From NCBI GenBank assembly GCA_028874215.1, contig JAPPLF010000111.1, positions 1 to 52,806 on the forward strand: DNA of 52,806 nucleotides. The letters run 5' to 3'. Position 1 is the stretch's first letter. Each line of letters opens with the position of its first letter. Position numbers and translations under genes: made by a program. This document shows, in pieces, positions 25,265 to 34,228 of this stretch. This stretch comes from Acidobacteriota bacterium (lineage in GTDB: Bacteria > Acidobacteriota > UBA6911 > RPQK01 > JAJDTT01). Under the pieces are notes generated by a model. It was not told where the DNA came from. It searched no databases and saw only the letters and a list, made by a program, of their open reading frames with translations.

Positions 25265-26017
25265 TTACACCAACAGGTCGTTCAGGTCGGCGGCGCTCAC
25301 CTCTCCACTTTGCACGACCGTCTTGAGTCGGCCGCGCTCCAGTACGGCGATCCGGTCGGCGACGGGGACCACGTGATTCATGTTGTGGTCGATGTAGAGG
25401 ATGCCCAGGCCCCGCTTCCTGGCCTGGTCGATGGTTTCGTGAACCCGGCGCACCTCCCGTACCGAGAGGGAGGCTACGGGCTCGTCCAGGATCAGCAGGC
25501 GCGATTCGAAATGGACTGCCCGGGCGATGGCCAGGGTCTGGCGCTCGCCTCCCGACAACGAGGCCGCCGACTGGTCGGGAGAATGGACACTCTCCAAACC
25601 GAAATCCTGAAGCCGTTCGAGGCAGATTCTTCTCATGGCGCTCCGGTTCAGGACCCTCACGCCGCGTGACTTTCTCCTCAATTCCTGACCCAGGAAGAAG
25701 TTCCGCCACAGGCTCAACTGGCCGATGATGGCCAGATCCTGATAGACGGTCTCGATTCCGCGCCGGCGGGCCTCCCGGGGAGACTCGAGACGGACCTCCT
25801 GGCCTCCGACCTTCATTCGTCCCGAGGTCGGCTTCAGATAGCCGCTGACGATCTTGACCAGCGTGGATTTCCCCGCCCCGTTGTCTCCGATCAATGCGAC
25901 CACTTCGCCGGCGCCCAGAGAGAGGGTGACGTTTCCCAGCACCTCCACTTCGCCGTAGGTCTTGGAGATCTCCAATAACTCCACGACCGGCGGCGGCTGA
26001 CCCATCGGCAGGTTCAC
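25265..26017 (-). CDS. ABC importer ATPase, ribose/CUT2-like, single domain
   Basis: A 250-residue cytoplasmic ATPase. Walker A GDNGAGKST starts at 44, the Q-loop Q93 is in VYQDLA, the signature LSGGE is at 154-158, Walker B ends LLILDEP (E179), and the switch His is H211. It resembles one half of the tandem RbsA/XylG-type ATPases, as in the FrcA-like single-domain form. GTG at 26017 overlaps the permease stop by four bases (GTGA) and has AGGAG upstream. It energises the permease and binding protein encoded upstream. Confidence 0.88.
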   Translation of the reverse strand: MNLPMGQPPPVVELLEISKTYGEVEVLGNVTLSLGAGEVVALIGDNGAGKSTLVKIVSGYLKPTSGRMKVGGQEVRLESPREARRRGIETVYQDLAIIGQLSLWRNFFLGQELRRKSRGVRVLNRSAMRRICLERLQDFGLESVHSPDQSAASLSGGERQTLAIARAVHFESRLLILDEPVASLSVREVRRVHETIDQARKRGLGILYIDHNMNHVVPVADRIAVLERGRLKTVVQSGEVSAADLNDLLV

Positions 26018-27009
26018 GAGCTCCTCTCATCCCCACGGCGGGCTTTCTCGGCCCGGGCGTTGATCACCGCCACAACCAGCAGGAGGACGCCGATCAGCCC
26101 CGTGTAGTATTCCCCTCGGGTCCCGACCAGAATGAGGCCGGTCTTGAGGGCGCCCAGGATCAAGGTCCCCAGCAGCGTTCCCAGGATGGTTCCGCGAACC
26201 CCGAAAAGAGAGGTGCCTCCCATGACCACGGCGACGATGGCCAACAGATTGTAGTTCTCGCCCGAACTCACGCCGGACGACCCGAAATCCGCCAGTTGAA
26301 GACAGCCGGCCAATCCGGCCAACCCCGCGCACAACGCAAAGTTCGTCACCTTGACTCTGGAGACGGGCACCCCCATGGCCCGGGCCACGTTTCCGCCCGC
26401 GTGCCCGGCCGCCCGGGTCCAGTTTCCGTAACCGGTCCGCTCCAGGACGAACCAGAGGATGGCTCCCGCGACCAGCATCCAGAGGAACGGGGCCCCCACG
26501 GGCGTGGCCGGCACGTCCTCACCCATGAGGCGGATCACCGGGCCCTCCCGGCCATAGAGTTGGACCGGATAGCCGCCCGCCAGGACGCGATTCAGGCTGG
26601 TGACGGCGAACAACATTCCCAGGGTCACGATCAACGACGGGATTCGGGCCAGCGTGGTCAACAGTCCGTTGATCAGACCCACCAACAGCACACCGGTCAG
26701 GGCAAATCCCAGGGCCGGCGCCGCCGGCCAATCCAGATCGGTCATCAATCGGCCCATGAGGATGGGCGCCAGGGCGAAAGTCTGGGAGACCGAGAGATCG
26801 AACTCCCCGCTGATCATGAGCAGGGTCACGCCCAGGGCCACCATGCCCAACGAAGCCGAGAGAGCGGCCAGAGCGCTCAGTTGGGGAAAGGTCAGGAAGT
26901 TTCCGCCCGAAAGGCTCTGGAACAGAAGTCCCAGAGCCAGCAAACCCACCAGGGGACCTGACTCGGGACGCCGGAGTGTCCGGACCAAGAGTCTGTTCGC
27001 TCGCTTCAA
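26014..27009 (-). CDS. ABC importer permease, ribose/CUT2-like
   Basis: A 331-residue inner-membrane protein with eight to ten hydrophobic segments and the BPD_transp_2 pattern (MISGEFDLSV, IPSLIVTLGM, VVMGGTSLFG, RGTILGTLLGTLILGAL). Such permeases form homodimers with CUT2-type sugar ATPases. It starts with TTG at 27009, with GGGGA 7 bases upstream. The 89-base gap before it, next to the binding-protein gene, shows no clear promoter. The substrate is most likely a sugar or sugar alcohol. Confidence 0.87.
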   Translation of the reverse strand: MKRANRLLVRTLRRPESGPLVGLLALGLLFQSLSGGNFLTFPQLSALAALSASLGMVALGVTLLMISGEFDLSVSQTFALAPILMGRLMTDLDWPAAPALGFALTGVLLVGLINGLLTTLARIPSLIVTLGMLFAVTSLNRVLAGGYPVQLYGREGPVIRLMGEDVPATPVGAPFLWMLVAGAILWFVLERTGYGNWTRAAGHAGGNVARAMGVPVSRVKVTNFALCAGLAGLAGCLQLADFGSSGVSSGENYNLLAIVAVVMGGTSLFGVRGTILGTLLGTLILGALKTGLILVGTRGEYYTGLIGVLLLVVAVINARAEKARRGDERSS

Positions 27010-27098
27010 ACCTCGATCCCCTGATCTGGATTCTCGGATATGAATTCTGGTTGAACTATCTATAACTCAGGATGGAGAAACGCTTTTTTTTGTTCCAG

Positions 27099-28142
27099 CT
27101 ACCCGAGGACACCCCGCTTGAACAATTCCTCCACCTGGTCGATGTTGGACCGGTCCACGAGAAACCGGCCCGGGTCGACGAACGGCGTTTCGAGGATGCC
27201 GTGCCTCAGCTTGAGGTAGAGGGCGACAACGGCGTAGTAGGCTTGAAGATACGGCTGCTGGCTCAGGGTGAGGGTCAGCGCCCCCTCCTTCACGCTCCGA
27301 ATGGTGATCGCATCCAGATTCCAGCTCACGACCGGGATGTCCAGTCCCACGTCCATCTTCGCTCGCGCCGCCGCCGACCCCGTCAGTGAATCCCAACAGA
27401 CGATTCCGCGGGTCTCGGGGTTGGCTGTCAGGTAGACCTTCATGAGCTGAAAGTTCTGGGCCGGGTCCAATCCCACCGGAAATAGCTCAATCCGCTCCCG
27501 AGTCCATCCGGCTTCGGCAAACACCTTGAGATAGGCGTTCTGGATGATGAGGTGCTCCGGAGAGTCCGGGAGCCCGTTGAACAGTACCAACGGATCGCCG
27601 GGCGTCAGATGCTCGAGGAACGCTTCCCCGCTCCGGCGGGCGGCTTCCATCTTGTCCAGGCCGACGGCCGTCTCCGACAGCCGTACGATCCGGGGATCGT
27701 TCGAAGCGAGCCCTTCGAAGTTGTTGAAGAACTGGACTGCGATCCCCCGGTCCAGGGCCTGCCGGGTGACCTCTTCAAACTCCCGTCCCCGATAGTCGAC
27801 GGCGATCCCGTCCGGAGATCCGGCGATTACACTCTGGATCAGCGCGTTGATATTGGCCAGGCTGAACTCTTCAGGGGCGGCGTAGGTCACGGCCACCCCG
27901 GCCAAATCCTGGCCGGCGGCCCGGAAACCCCGGGCGACCAGATCCCAGAAGGGGTTGTTCAGCACCGCTCCGACGAGGGAGATTCGAATCTGCTCCCGCC
28001 GGCCGTCAGGGTCAGCCCCGGTGCAGGAGGAAAGCAGTGCAGCTGCCGAGGCGGACCCACCCAGCAGAAGGTCTCGGCGCGGGAACCGGTCTCCGGATCG
28101 AGTTGTGGAAACCCGAACGGACGGGATACCGGACCGTCTCAG
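27099..28142 (-). CDS. Sugar-type ABC substrate-binding lipoprotein, probable CTG start
   Basis: A periplasmic-binding protein of the ribose-binding type (Peripla_BP_4). The canonical starts reach back only to GTG at 27965, which would remove the first beta-strand (IRISLVGAVLNNPFW). Reading further upstream in the same frame shows a coherent export signal, FPRRDLLLGGSASAAALLSSC, with twin Arg and a lipobox Cys. The only start-like codon with a ribosome site is CTG at 28140-28142: AAGGAG lies 5 bases upstream inside the DUF1501 gene, and the CTG overlaps that gene's TGA. This gives 347 residues, close to the family norm. The protein should feed the permease and ATPase downstream. Confidence 0.78.
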   Translation of the reverse strand: MRRSGIPSVRVSTTRSGDRFPRRDLLLGGSASAAALLSSCTGADPDGRREQIRISLVGAVLNNPFWDLVARGFRAAGQDLAGVAVTYAAPEEFSLANINALIQSVIAGSPDGIAVDYRGREFEEVTRQALDRGIAVQFFNNFEGLASNDPRIVRLSETAVGLDKMEAARRSGEAFLEHLTPGDPLVLFNGLPDSPEHLIIQNAYLKVFAEAGWTRERIELFPVGLDPAQNFQLMKVYLTANPETRGIVCWDSLTGSAAARAKMDVGLDIPVVSWNLDAITIRSVKEGALTLTLSQQPYLQAYYAVVALYLKLRHGILETPFVDPGRFLVDRSNIDQVEELFKRGVLG

Positions 28143-29488
28143 ACCAACTCCTTGAGAGGCACTCCGGTCATGTCGTCGATGGAGTTGGCGATCTTGATGG
28201 GACGACCGGTGGGGCTCATCAGTTCCTTGTTCCAGTCGATTCCCAGGGCCTTGTAAATCGTGGCGTGCAGGTCACCCATGGTGACCATGCGCTCGGCCAC
28301 GTAACCGCCCCGTTCGTCGCTGGCGCCGACAATCTGTCCCCCTCGGATCCCCCCGCCTCCCAGGGCCACAGACCAGCACTCGGGCCAGTGGTCGCGGCCA
28401 TTGTTCGGGTTCATGTGGGGGGTGCGGCCGAACTCGCCCATCACCAGGACTACGGTGGTTTCCAGGAAACCCCTCTGGTGCAGGTCCTCCAGCAGGGTCG
28501 ATAGCGCCCGGTCCAAAGGAGGCACCAACTCGTCCCGGTGCTTGGCGTCGTTGTCGCCATGCGTGTCCCAAACGTTGTGGCTGTAACCGGAGGCGGTGAC
28601 GAAGCGGCTGCCGGCTTCCACCAGGCGCCGGGCCAGCAGGACGCTCTGCCCGAACTTGTGCTTGCCGTAAGCCTCCTTCATCTTCTCCGGCTCTTGAGAA
28701 AGATCGAAGGCGTCCCGGACCGCCGGGGACAGGATCATCTGAAGGGCCTTCTCCCGGAAGCCGTCCATGTTGGAGAACTCGGCCAACTCCACCTTCTGGC
28801 GGTAGTAGCTGTCCACAATCTTGAGAAAGGAACTGCGGTTCTCCAGGCTCTCCACGGGAAAGGACTGGGGCAGGACCAGATCTGTGACGTCGATCCCCTT
28901 CTCACCCCGGTCCGCCAGGATCATGGGATCGTAGTTGGCGCCCAGGAAAGCGGAACGAAACAGATCGTTGTAGCGTTTGGCGTCGGCCGAGTCCCAACCG
29001 GGGCAGAGGACATGCGGCGGTACTTCTCCCCGGGGGCCCAGTTCCTTGGTGATGATGGAAGGAAAGCTGGGGAACTTGTCGGCGGCGTTGGGGCGATGCC
29101 CCGTCAAAACATAGTGGTGCCCCTGAGGATGATTGTTCTCCTCGGTATGCATGGACCGAATCACGGAGAGCTTGTCCATGTGCCGGGCCGTCAAGGGCAG
29201 GATCTCCGAGATCTGGATGCCGTCGACGTTGGTGGCGATGGGTTTGAAGGCGCTGTTGGTTTTAGGATCCCAGGTATCCATCTGACTGGGACCACCCCCC
29301 AGCCAGAGGAGGATGCAGGCTTCCCCCTTTTTGGCTCGAGCCGCCGGAGCGGCCGGGCCGGCCATCAGGCTCTCCCACTCCAGAATCTGGCTCAAGCTGA
29401 GGCCGAGTGCGCCCACCGAGCCCACCCGCAGGAAATCCCGTCGACCCAGCTCCGCTTCGGTACAGGTCAGGCAACCGATTTTCTTCAT
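28139..29488 (-). CDS. DUF1501 family exported protein
   Basis: A 449-residue protein of the DUF1501 (sulfatase/alkaline-phosphatase-like fold) family. It starts MKKIGCLTCTEAELGRRDFL; the twin-Arg stretch and following hydrophobic run (about 15-40) indicate Tat export. Family blocks are LLWLGGGPSQMDTWDPK, NNHPQGHHYVLTGH, DTHGDN, MGEFGRTPHMN and GDLHATIYKALGID. ATG at 29488 has GGAG 5 bases upstream. It is the third gene of a DUF1549-DUF1501 module. These pairs are widespread in Planctomycetota, Verrucomicrobiota and Acidobacteriota, and their biochemical role is not settled. Its 3' end contains the ribosome site of the binding-protein gene. Confidence 0.87.
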   Translation of the reverse strand: MKKIGCLTCTEAELGRRDFLRVGSVGALGLSLSQILEWESLMAGPAAPAARAKKGEACILLWLGGGPSQMDTWDPKTNSAFKPIATNVDGIQISEILPLTARHMDKLSVIRSMHTEENNHPQGHHYVLTGHRPNAADKFPSFPSIITKELGPRGEVPPHVLCPGWDSADAKRYNDLFRSAFLGANYDPMILADRGEKGIDVTDLVLPQSFPVESLENRSSFLKIVDSYYRQKVELAEFSNMDGFREKALQMILSPAVRDAFDLSQEPEKMKEAYGKHKFGQSVLLARRLVEAGSRFVTASGYSHNVWDTHGDNDAKHRDELVPPLDRALSTLLEDLHQRGFLETTVVLVMGEFGRTPHMNPNNGRDHWPECWSVALGGGGIRGGQIVGASDERGGYVAERMVTMGDLHATIYKALGIDWNKELMSPTGRPIKIANSIDDMTGVPLKELV

Positions 29489-29539
29489 GCGACTCCAAAA
29501 CCTCCGCGATCCTGAGCCCGGGGCGGGCACGAGGTTCGG

Positions 29540-32056
29540 TTAATGGTTATACGCAAACTCCCTGGATGTGAGCAATGCCCAGGTCAGATCGGCGAACGCC
29601 TGCTTCCGGCCCGGCATCTTGATATTCGCCAACACCGCTTCCAACTGGTCTTTTTCCTCGCCCGTGGGCAGGCGGGACAATGACGCCAGGTAGAGATGTT
29701 CGATGATGTCCCCCTGCGGGGTCTCCTCCTGGACCAACCGGCTGATCCGTCCGCCCTCCCGGGTCAGTTTCTCGGTATAGGTCTTCCCGGCGTAGAGGTG
29801 CAGGGCCTGGGAGACGCTGGGGCCGGCGTCGCGCTCGGGGACCGCGTATCGCATCGGGCGGCCGTAAAGGTCCAGGAAATGCGAGAAATAACGCACCGGA
29901 GCCTTCAACTGGATGGCTCGCGTTCCTGGTGGAGGCTGTCCCTCCGGCGACTCCGGCTTCTCGTGAAAGACTTCCGGCACGCCGGCCACGTGGGAGATGG
30001 CGTCCAGCAGAACCTCCGCTTCCAGCGGCCTGGGCAGGAAATGGGAATAGTTGATCTGGTCGCCGCGGTTGTTCTCGTTCGGCCGGCTCGACAACTGGTA
30101 GGTTCTGGACTGTACGATCGTCCGAATCAGGCGCTTGAGGTCGTGGCCGTTCTCCCGGAAATCGGCGGCGAGCGCATTGAGCAACTCCGGGTGCGTCGGC
30201 GGATTGGAGGCCTTGAAATCGTCCACCGGATCCACGATCCCCCTCCCGAAGAAGTAGCCCCAGATCCGATTGACGAAGGCTTCGGCGAAGTAGGGATGAG
30301 AGGTGAGCCACTTGGCCAACTCCCGGCGCTGGTTGGGCCGCAACTCTTCGGCCAACGGCGTCCCGTCCAGGAATTCCGGATGGAGCACGGTCTTTTTCCG
30401 GGGATGCTTCAACGGCCCCGCCTTCCCCTTGTCTCCGTACCCGCCGGCCGGGTTGTCGAAGGCGATGTCGTAGTAGCCGATGAAGTCGAGATTCCCGAAG
30501 AAGGCGGCCAGCCCCCAGAACTGATCCTGGGACCAGGGCTCGAAGGGATGGTCGTGGCACTGGGCGCAGTCGAAGCGCCGTCCCGTGTAGACGCGCAACT
30601 CTTCGGAGAGGATCCGCTCCGGCTGCGAGTTGTTCTCATAGTAGTGCCGCGAGGGCCGGTCCCGTCCCTGGGCGTCCAGACGCTCCCGGGCCATCTGATC
30701 GTACGGCGTGTTGGACGCGACGCTGGTTCGAATCCACTCATAGTAGAGCTGGCTGTAGTTGGGTTCCTGCACCAGCCGCAAGAGATCGGCAAACCGGAAG
30801 GTCCAGAAATCCACGAATTCCGGCGAGTCCAGCAGAATCTCGATGAGCTGGTTCCGTTTGTCCGGACCCGGGTCCTCCAGGAACTCCCGGACCCGGTTCG
30901 GAGGCGGCAGGGTGCCGATGACGTCCAGGCAGACCCGCCTCAGGAATTCGGAGTCGTCCGAGAGCTCTGACGGAATCAGGTGAAACCGCTTCAGCTTGGC
31001 GATGACGTGCCGGTCGATGAAGTTCCACTCGGGGACTTCGGGATAGTCGGCGATGGGTTCTGCGATGACGCCGATGCGGGCGTGAACCGTGTGGCCGGCG
31101 GCTCGCACCAGGACGTTGGTCTCACCGGTCTTGACGGCGGTGACCACGCCGTCGGCATCCACCTTGGCCACGGCCCGGTTCTGGGATTCGTAGCGAACCT
31201 CCTCGCTGATGTCCCGGGTCCGGCCGTCGGACAATTTGGCCGTGACCGCCAAACGATGGACTCCCTTGCCATCCAGGACGATTTCCTCGGGGTAGACCGC
31301 CACCTCCTCGACCCGCGGAACGGTGACGCCTCCTTCCGGCTCGAAGGGAGCGCCTTTCCGGACCCAGTTCACGATCGCCCCGTATTCCTGGGAATCCGTA
31401 TCGAAGCGGGGGCCGCCGCCGTGGGGAATGGCAAAGGTCGGTTTCTTCAGGAGAAGACTTTCGGCCGGCTCGGCCAGATCGATCCGCGGAACCAGCGGTT
31501 CACCCGCCTCTGGCGAGAGCACATGGTAGACGCCCCCCCTCACGATCCAGTCGTAATCCTCGCGTGGATTCAACGAGTTGAGCGACAGCTTGAAGCCGCC
31601 CCTGCCCTTGACTCCACCATGACAGCCGCTGCCGTTGCAGCCGCTCTTGGTGAGAACAGGTGAGACGGCGCGCTCGAAGCTCAGCGGGGTTTCCCTTCCC
31701 GAATCCACGACTCGCACCGCGGCCCTGAGTGTGTGGCCCTGGATCTCGGCTTCGAGTTCCGTCTCGCCATCCGCCAGAGCGCTGACCTTGCCCGCCTCGT
31801 CGACGTTTGCCAGGCCCGTATCTCCGAGGCCGAATCGGCTTGAAGAGGTGAGGTCCCGCTCCAAACCGTCGGCGAACCTCCCGATGACCAGAAACCGCTG
31901 CGAGGCCCCCTTCTCCCGAAGCGTGGCCGATTCGGGAAAAATCCGAGCCGACAGCAACGCCGGATCATGACTCGGAGCCGGCCGCATGGAGTGGCTTCCG
32001 TAGGCCGCGGAAAGACCGAGCCAGAGGGAAGCGATAGAGGTGAGGAACGATCTCAT
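29540..32056 (-). CDS. DUF1549/DUF1553 protein with Ig-like and cytochrome motifs
   Basis: An 838-residue exported protein. After a signal peptide come an Ig-like (Big_2) domain (about 35-118), a segment with an unusual CX4CH heme motif (C140, C145, H146), a second Big_2 domain (about 250-330), DUF1549 (about 340-550) with a normal CAQCH heme motif at 497-501, and DUF1553 (about 580-800). This is the planctomycete-cytochrome architecture; partners are usually DUF1501 proteins. ATG at 32056 has AAGGA about 9 bases upstream; TTG at 32059 directly precedes it. Likely periplasmic or membrane-associated. Heme attachment is predicted from motif only. Confidence 0.88.
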   Translation of the reverse strand: MRSFLTSIASLWLGLSAAYGSHSMRPAPSHDPALLSARIFPESATLREKGASQRFLVIGRFADGLERDLTSSSRFGLGDTGLANVDEAGKVSALADGETELEAEIQGHTLRAAVRVVDSGRETPLSFERAVSPVLTKSGCNGSGCHGGVKGRGGFKLSLNSLNPREDYDWIVRGGVYHVLSPEAGEPLVPRIDLAEPAESLLLKKPTFAIPHGGGPRFDTDSQEYGAIVNWVRKGAPFEPEGGVTVPRVEEVAVYPEEIVLDGKGVHRLAVTAKLSDGRTRDISEEVRYESQNRAVAKVDADGVVTAVKTGETNVLVRAAGHTVHARIGVIAEPIADYPEVPEWNFIDRHVIAKLKRFHLIPSELSDDSEFLRRVCLDVIGTLPPPNRVREFLEDPGPDKRNQLIEILLDSPEFVDFWTFRFADLLRLVQEPNYSQLYYEWIRTSVASNTPYDQMARERLDAQGRDRPSRHYYENNSQPERILSEELRVYTGRRFDCAQCHDHPFEPWSQDQFWGLAAFFGNLDFIGYYDIAFDNPAGGYGDKGKAGPLKHPRKKTVLHPEFLDGTPLAEELRPNQRRELAKWLTSHPYFAEAFVNRIWGYFFGRGIVDPVDDFKASNPPTHPELLNALAADFRENGHDLKRLIRTIVQSRTYQLSSRPNENNRGDQINYSHFLPRPLEAEVLLDAISHVAGVPEVFHEKPESPEGQPPPGTRAIQLKAPVRYFSHFLDLYGRPMRYAVPERDAGPSVSQALHLYAGKTYTEKLTREGGRISRLVQEETPQGDIIEHLYLASLSRLPTGEEKDQLEAVLANIKMPGRKQAFADLTWALLTSREFAYNH

Positions 32057-32089
32057 CAAGGGATCCTTCTCCGTCAGGATTGCAAAAGT

Positions 32090-34012
32090 TCAAGATTGTG
32101 GAGGCGCCACCACCATCAAGGGAACCACGCCCACCGGAATCAGCGGTCCCATTTCTCCGCCCACGATGGCCCGGGCCTTGACTCGCACCATGCGAGGAAG
32201 GTTCGTGGTCGAGGCCCCGTCTTCGGCCATCAGCGTAATGGAAACCTTCTGGGTCTCGGGACGGAACATATGTTTTTCCGATTCGTCGAAGGCGGGAGGA
32301 CGTTCCTCCTCCGGAACCGCCGTCGCATAGGCGTGCACGCCTTCCGGAAGGTCTTCGACGACGAGGGCGACCTCCCCCTCGAATTTCTCTTCGCGGTCCA
32401 CGGTGACGGTCAGCCGGCTGGCCTGACCCTGCACGATGTTGAGGCGATCCGGCTCCAGCTTCAACTGTCCGACGTGGGGAATTTGAGGCCGGATCAACAC
32501 GCGGTAGGCAAAATCGGAACCTGCGTGGGCGGTCGTCAACTCGCGAATCTGCAGCGTGTATTCGCCTCCCCGGTCGAAGGTGTAGATCATCTTCGATTCG
32601 AGTTCACGGAACAGCATGACGTTGTTGCCCGTGACTCGATTGTAGATGGCGCTGAAGACCACCTCCTGCTCCTGGTCCAGAACCTGCACCCAGGGAACGA
32701 AGACGGGAACTCCGGCCCGGGGGGTCTCGACTTCCACCGCCACGGCCTGGCCCGCTTCTGCCGTAAATCTGACGCGGTCGGCCTTACCGGGACGATCGAT
32801 GACCCCTTCCACAATCGCCGGCAGAGTGACTTGGGACGGTTCCGGAACATTTCCGGAAGTTCCTTCGATCCGATGAGTGGCAACGGCTCCGAGCAATTCG
32901 GGTGCCGGAGCCGGTCCGGCGGCGTCATCCCCTCCGGCGACGCCCGAGGAACCGGCCGATCCGATCCCTTCCTTCATTTCTCTTGCTCCCCCGGCCTGGA
33001 GAACGGTTCGCCTGGACAGTTCCTGGAGACGGGCCGGGGAGAGGTTCACCTGGAACCTTCTTTCGAACCACGCGTGAGGATCGGAATGCGCCAGCGGCCA
33101 GGAACTCCTGTCAGCGGAGATCTCTTCGACTTCCGCGTCGGCGATTCGAAGTTGGTAGACGAAATCGGGTCCGCCCCGGTCGTCGAAGCCCTTGACGGCG
33201 ATCAGATAGCGCCCCGATTCGCCGAACCGATGCTTCAGGCTCGCCCTGCGGACTTTCCCGTGCTCGGCGAACAGGCCGGCTTCATGAACGACGGGGTCAT
33301 CATTGAACGCCAGCGTCCGGAGGCGGTGCGGGTCCACCCAGCTCGGTTCATGCCGATACAGATAGAGGAGCATCTTGGGGATCGGCCCCTTGCCACGGGC
33401 CGGAAAAAAGACTTCGAAATAGAGTTCACGGCCCGCGTCCACGTCGAAGCTGTAGTAGTCGACTTCCCCACCCAGCGACCGGCCGATCAGTCCGTTGACA
33501 GCCACCGGATATTCCAACAACTGTCCCTGAGTCGGACGGCCGGGTCCGGTCCGGCTCGCGTCCTCCAGGATCAGAGGCTCCCGTTCCGAACTCACTCGGA
33601 ACGGAAGAGGGTCGGAGACGCCCCTCGGGGACACCAGACGGAGAGAATAGCCGCCGATTTCGGCGTCGGGCGAGATCTCCACCTCCACGGTGACCCGGTG
33701 GCTCAATGGGACCGACCCAATCGCATAGGGTTGATCTCCAACCTCATCGATCTCTTCGATCCGCTTCACTTGGCCGCGAAGCGCGCTGCTGTTGGTCCAG
33801 ACGGCATAGGCGCCCTGGAGCGTCTGTCCCTTGATCTGAACCTCCGCGACCGCTCCCCGCTGCCCTCCCACCGGATGGATGTAGAGCGCCCGGGGGTCGC
33901 TCGGCAGAGTCTTCTCTTCGGCTTGAACGGGAGGGATGGCCAGGGCTGCGCATACGAACAGAAAAACCGCAGGCAGCGTGTGGGAAACGAATCTCTCAAT
34001 TTTGGAATTCAT
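32090..34012 (-). CDS. Exported pre-peptidase-domain (PPC) beta-sandwich protein
   Basis: A 640-residue secreted protein with a signal peptide (about 10-32, ending PPVQAEE). Two regions look like bacterial pre-peptidase C-terminal sandwiches: about 180-285 (DYYSFDVDAGRELYFEVF, RYLIAVKG) and about 370-475 (DRVRFTAEAGQAVAVEV, EYTLQIRE). The last 150 residues are another beta domain. No catalytic site is evident. Proteins of this kind commonly precede DUF1549/DUF1501 genes; the next gene starts 33 bases on. ATG at 34012 begins the signal; the frame extends to 34081 without improving it. The role is unknown, perhaps carbohydrate or protein binding. Confidence 0.78.
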   Translation of the reverse strand: MNSKIERFVSHTLPAVFLFVCAALAIPPVQAEEKTLPSDPRALYIHPVGGQRGAVAEVQIKGQTLQGAYAVWTNSSALRGQVKRIEEIDEVGDQPYAIGSVPLSHRVTVEVEISPDAEIGGYSLRLVSPRGVSDPLPFRVSSEREPLILEDASRTGPGRPTQGQLLEYPVAVNGLIGRSLGGEVDYYSFDVDAGRELYFEVFFPARGKGPIPKMLLYLYRHEPSWVDPHRLRTLAFNDDPVVHEAGLFAEHGKVRRASLKHRFGESGRYLIAVKGFDDRGGPDFVYQLRIADAEVEEISADRSSWPLAHSDPHAWFERRFQVNLSPARLQELSRRTVLQAGGAREMKEGIGSAGSSGVAGGDDAAGPAPAPELLGAVATHRIEGTSGNVPEPSQVTLPAIVEGVIDRPGKADRVRFTAEAGQAVAVEVETPRAGVPVFVPWVQVLDQEQEVVFSAIYNRVTGNNVMLFRELESKMIYTFDRGGEYTLQIRELTTAHAGSDFAYRVLIRPQIPHVGQLKLEPDRLNIVQGQASRLTVTVDREEKFEGEVALVVEDLPEGVHAYATAVPEEERPPAFDESEKHMFRPETQKVSITLMAEDGASTTNLPRMVRVKARAIVGGEMGPLIPVGVVPLMVVAPPQS

Positions 34013-34228
34013 CGTCTTCAACCCAGGGGATACTTTGCAGAGACCATCAACACTCTGATCTGACCCATTTTGGCGATACACGTACTATGAATCATAGCAC
34101 AAAGCTGCGTCGATTTATTCCACACCATCGACAGCCGGAATGGTCCAATTCGGACTTCGAGCAGACCCCGTTTCGTTGCGCTGCTCCGACACCATGGGCT
34201 ACCCTGAGTTTCCCTTCCGGGACTACGC

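Noticed and set aside
27060-27100. Poly-T run as a terminator between the binding protein and permease genes
   Set aside because: The T run is on the plus strand, while both genes are transcribed on the minus strand, and no GC-rich stem precedes it.
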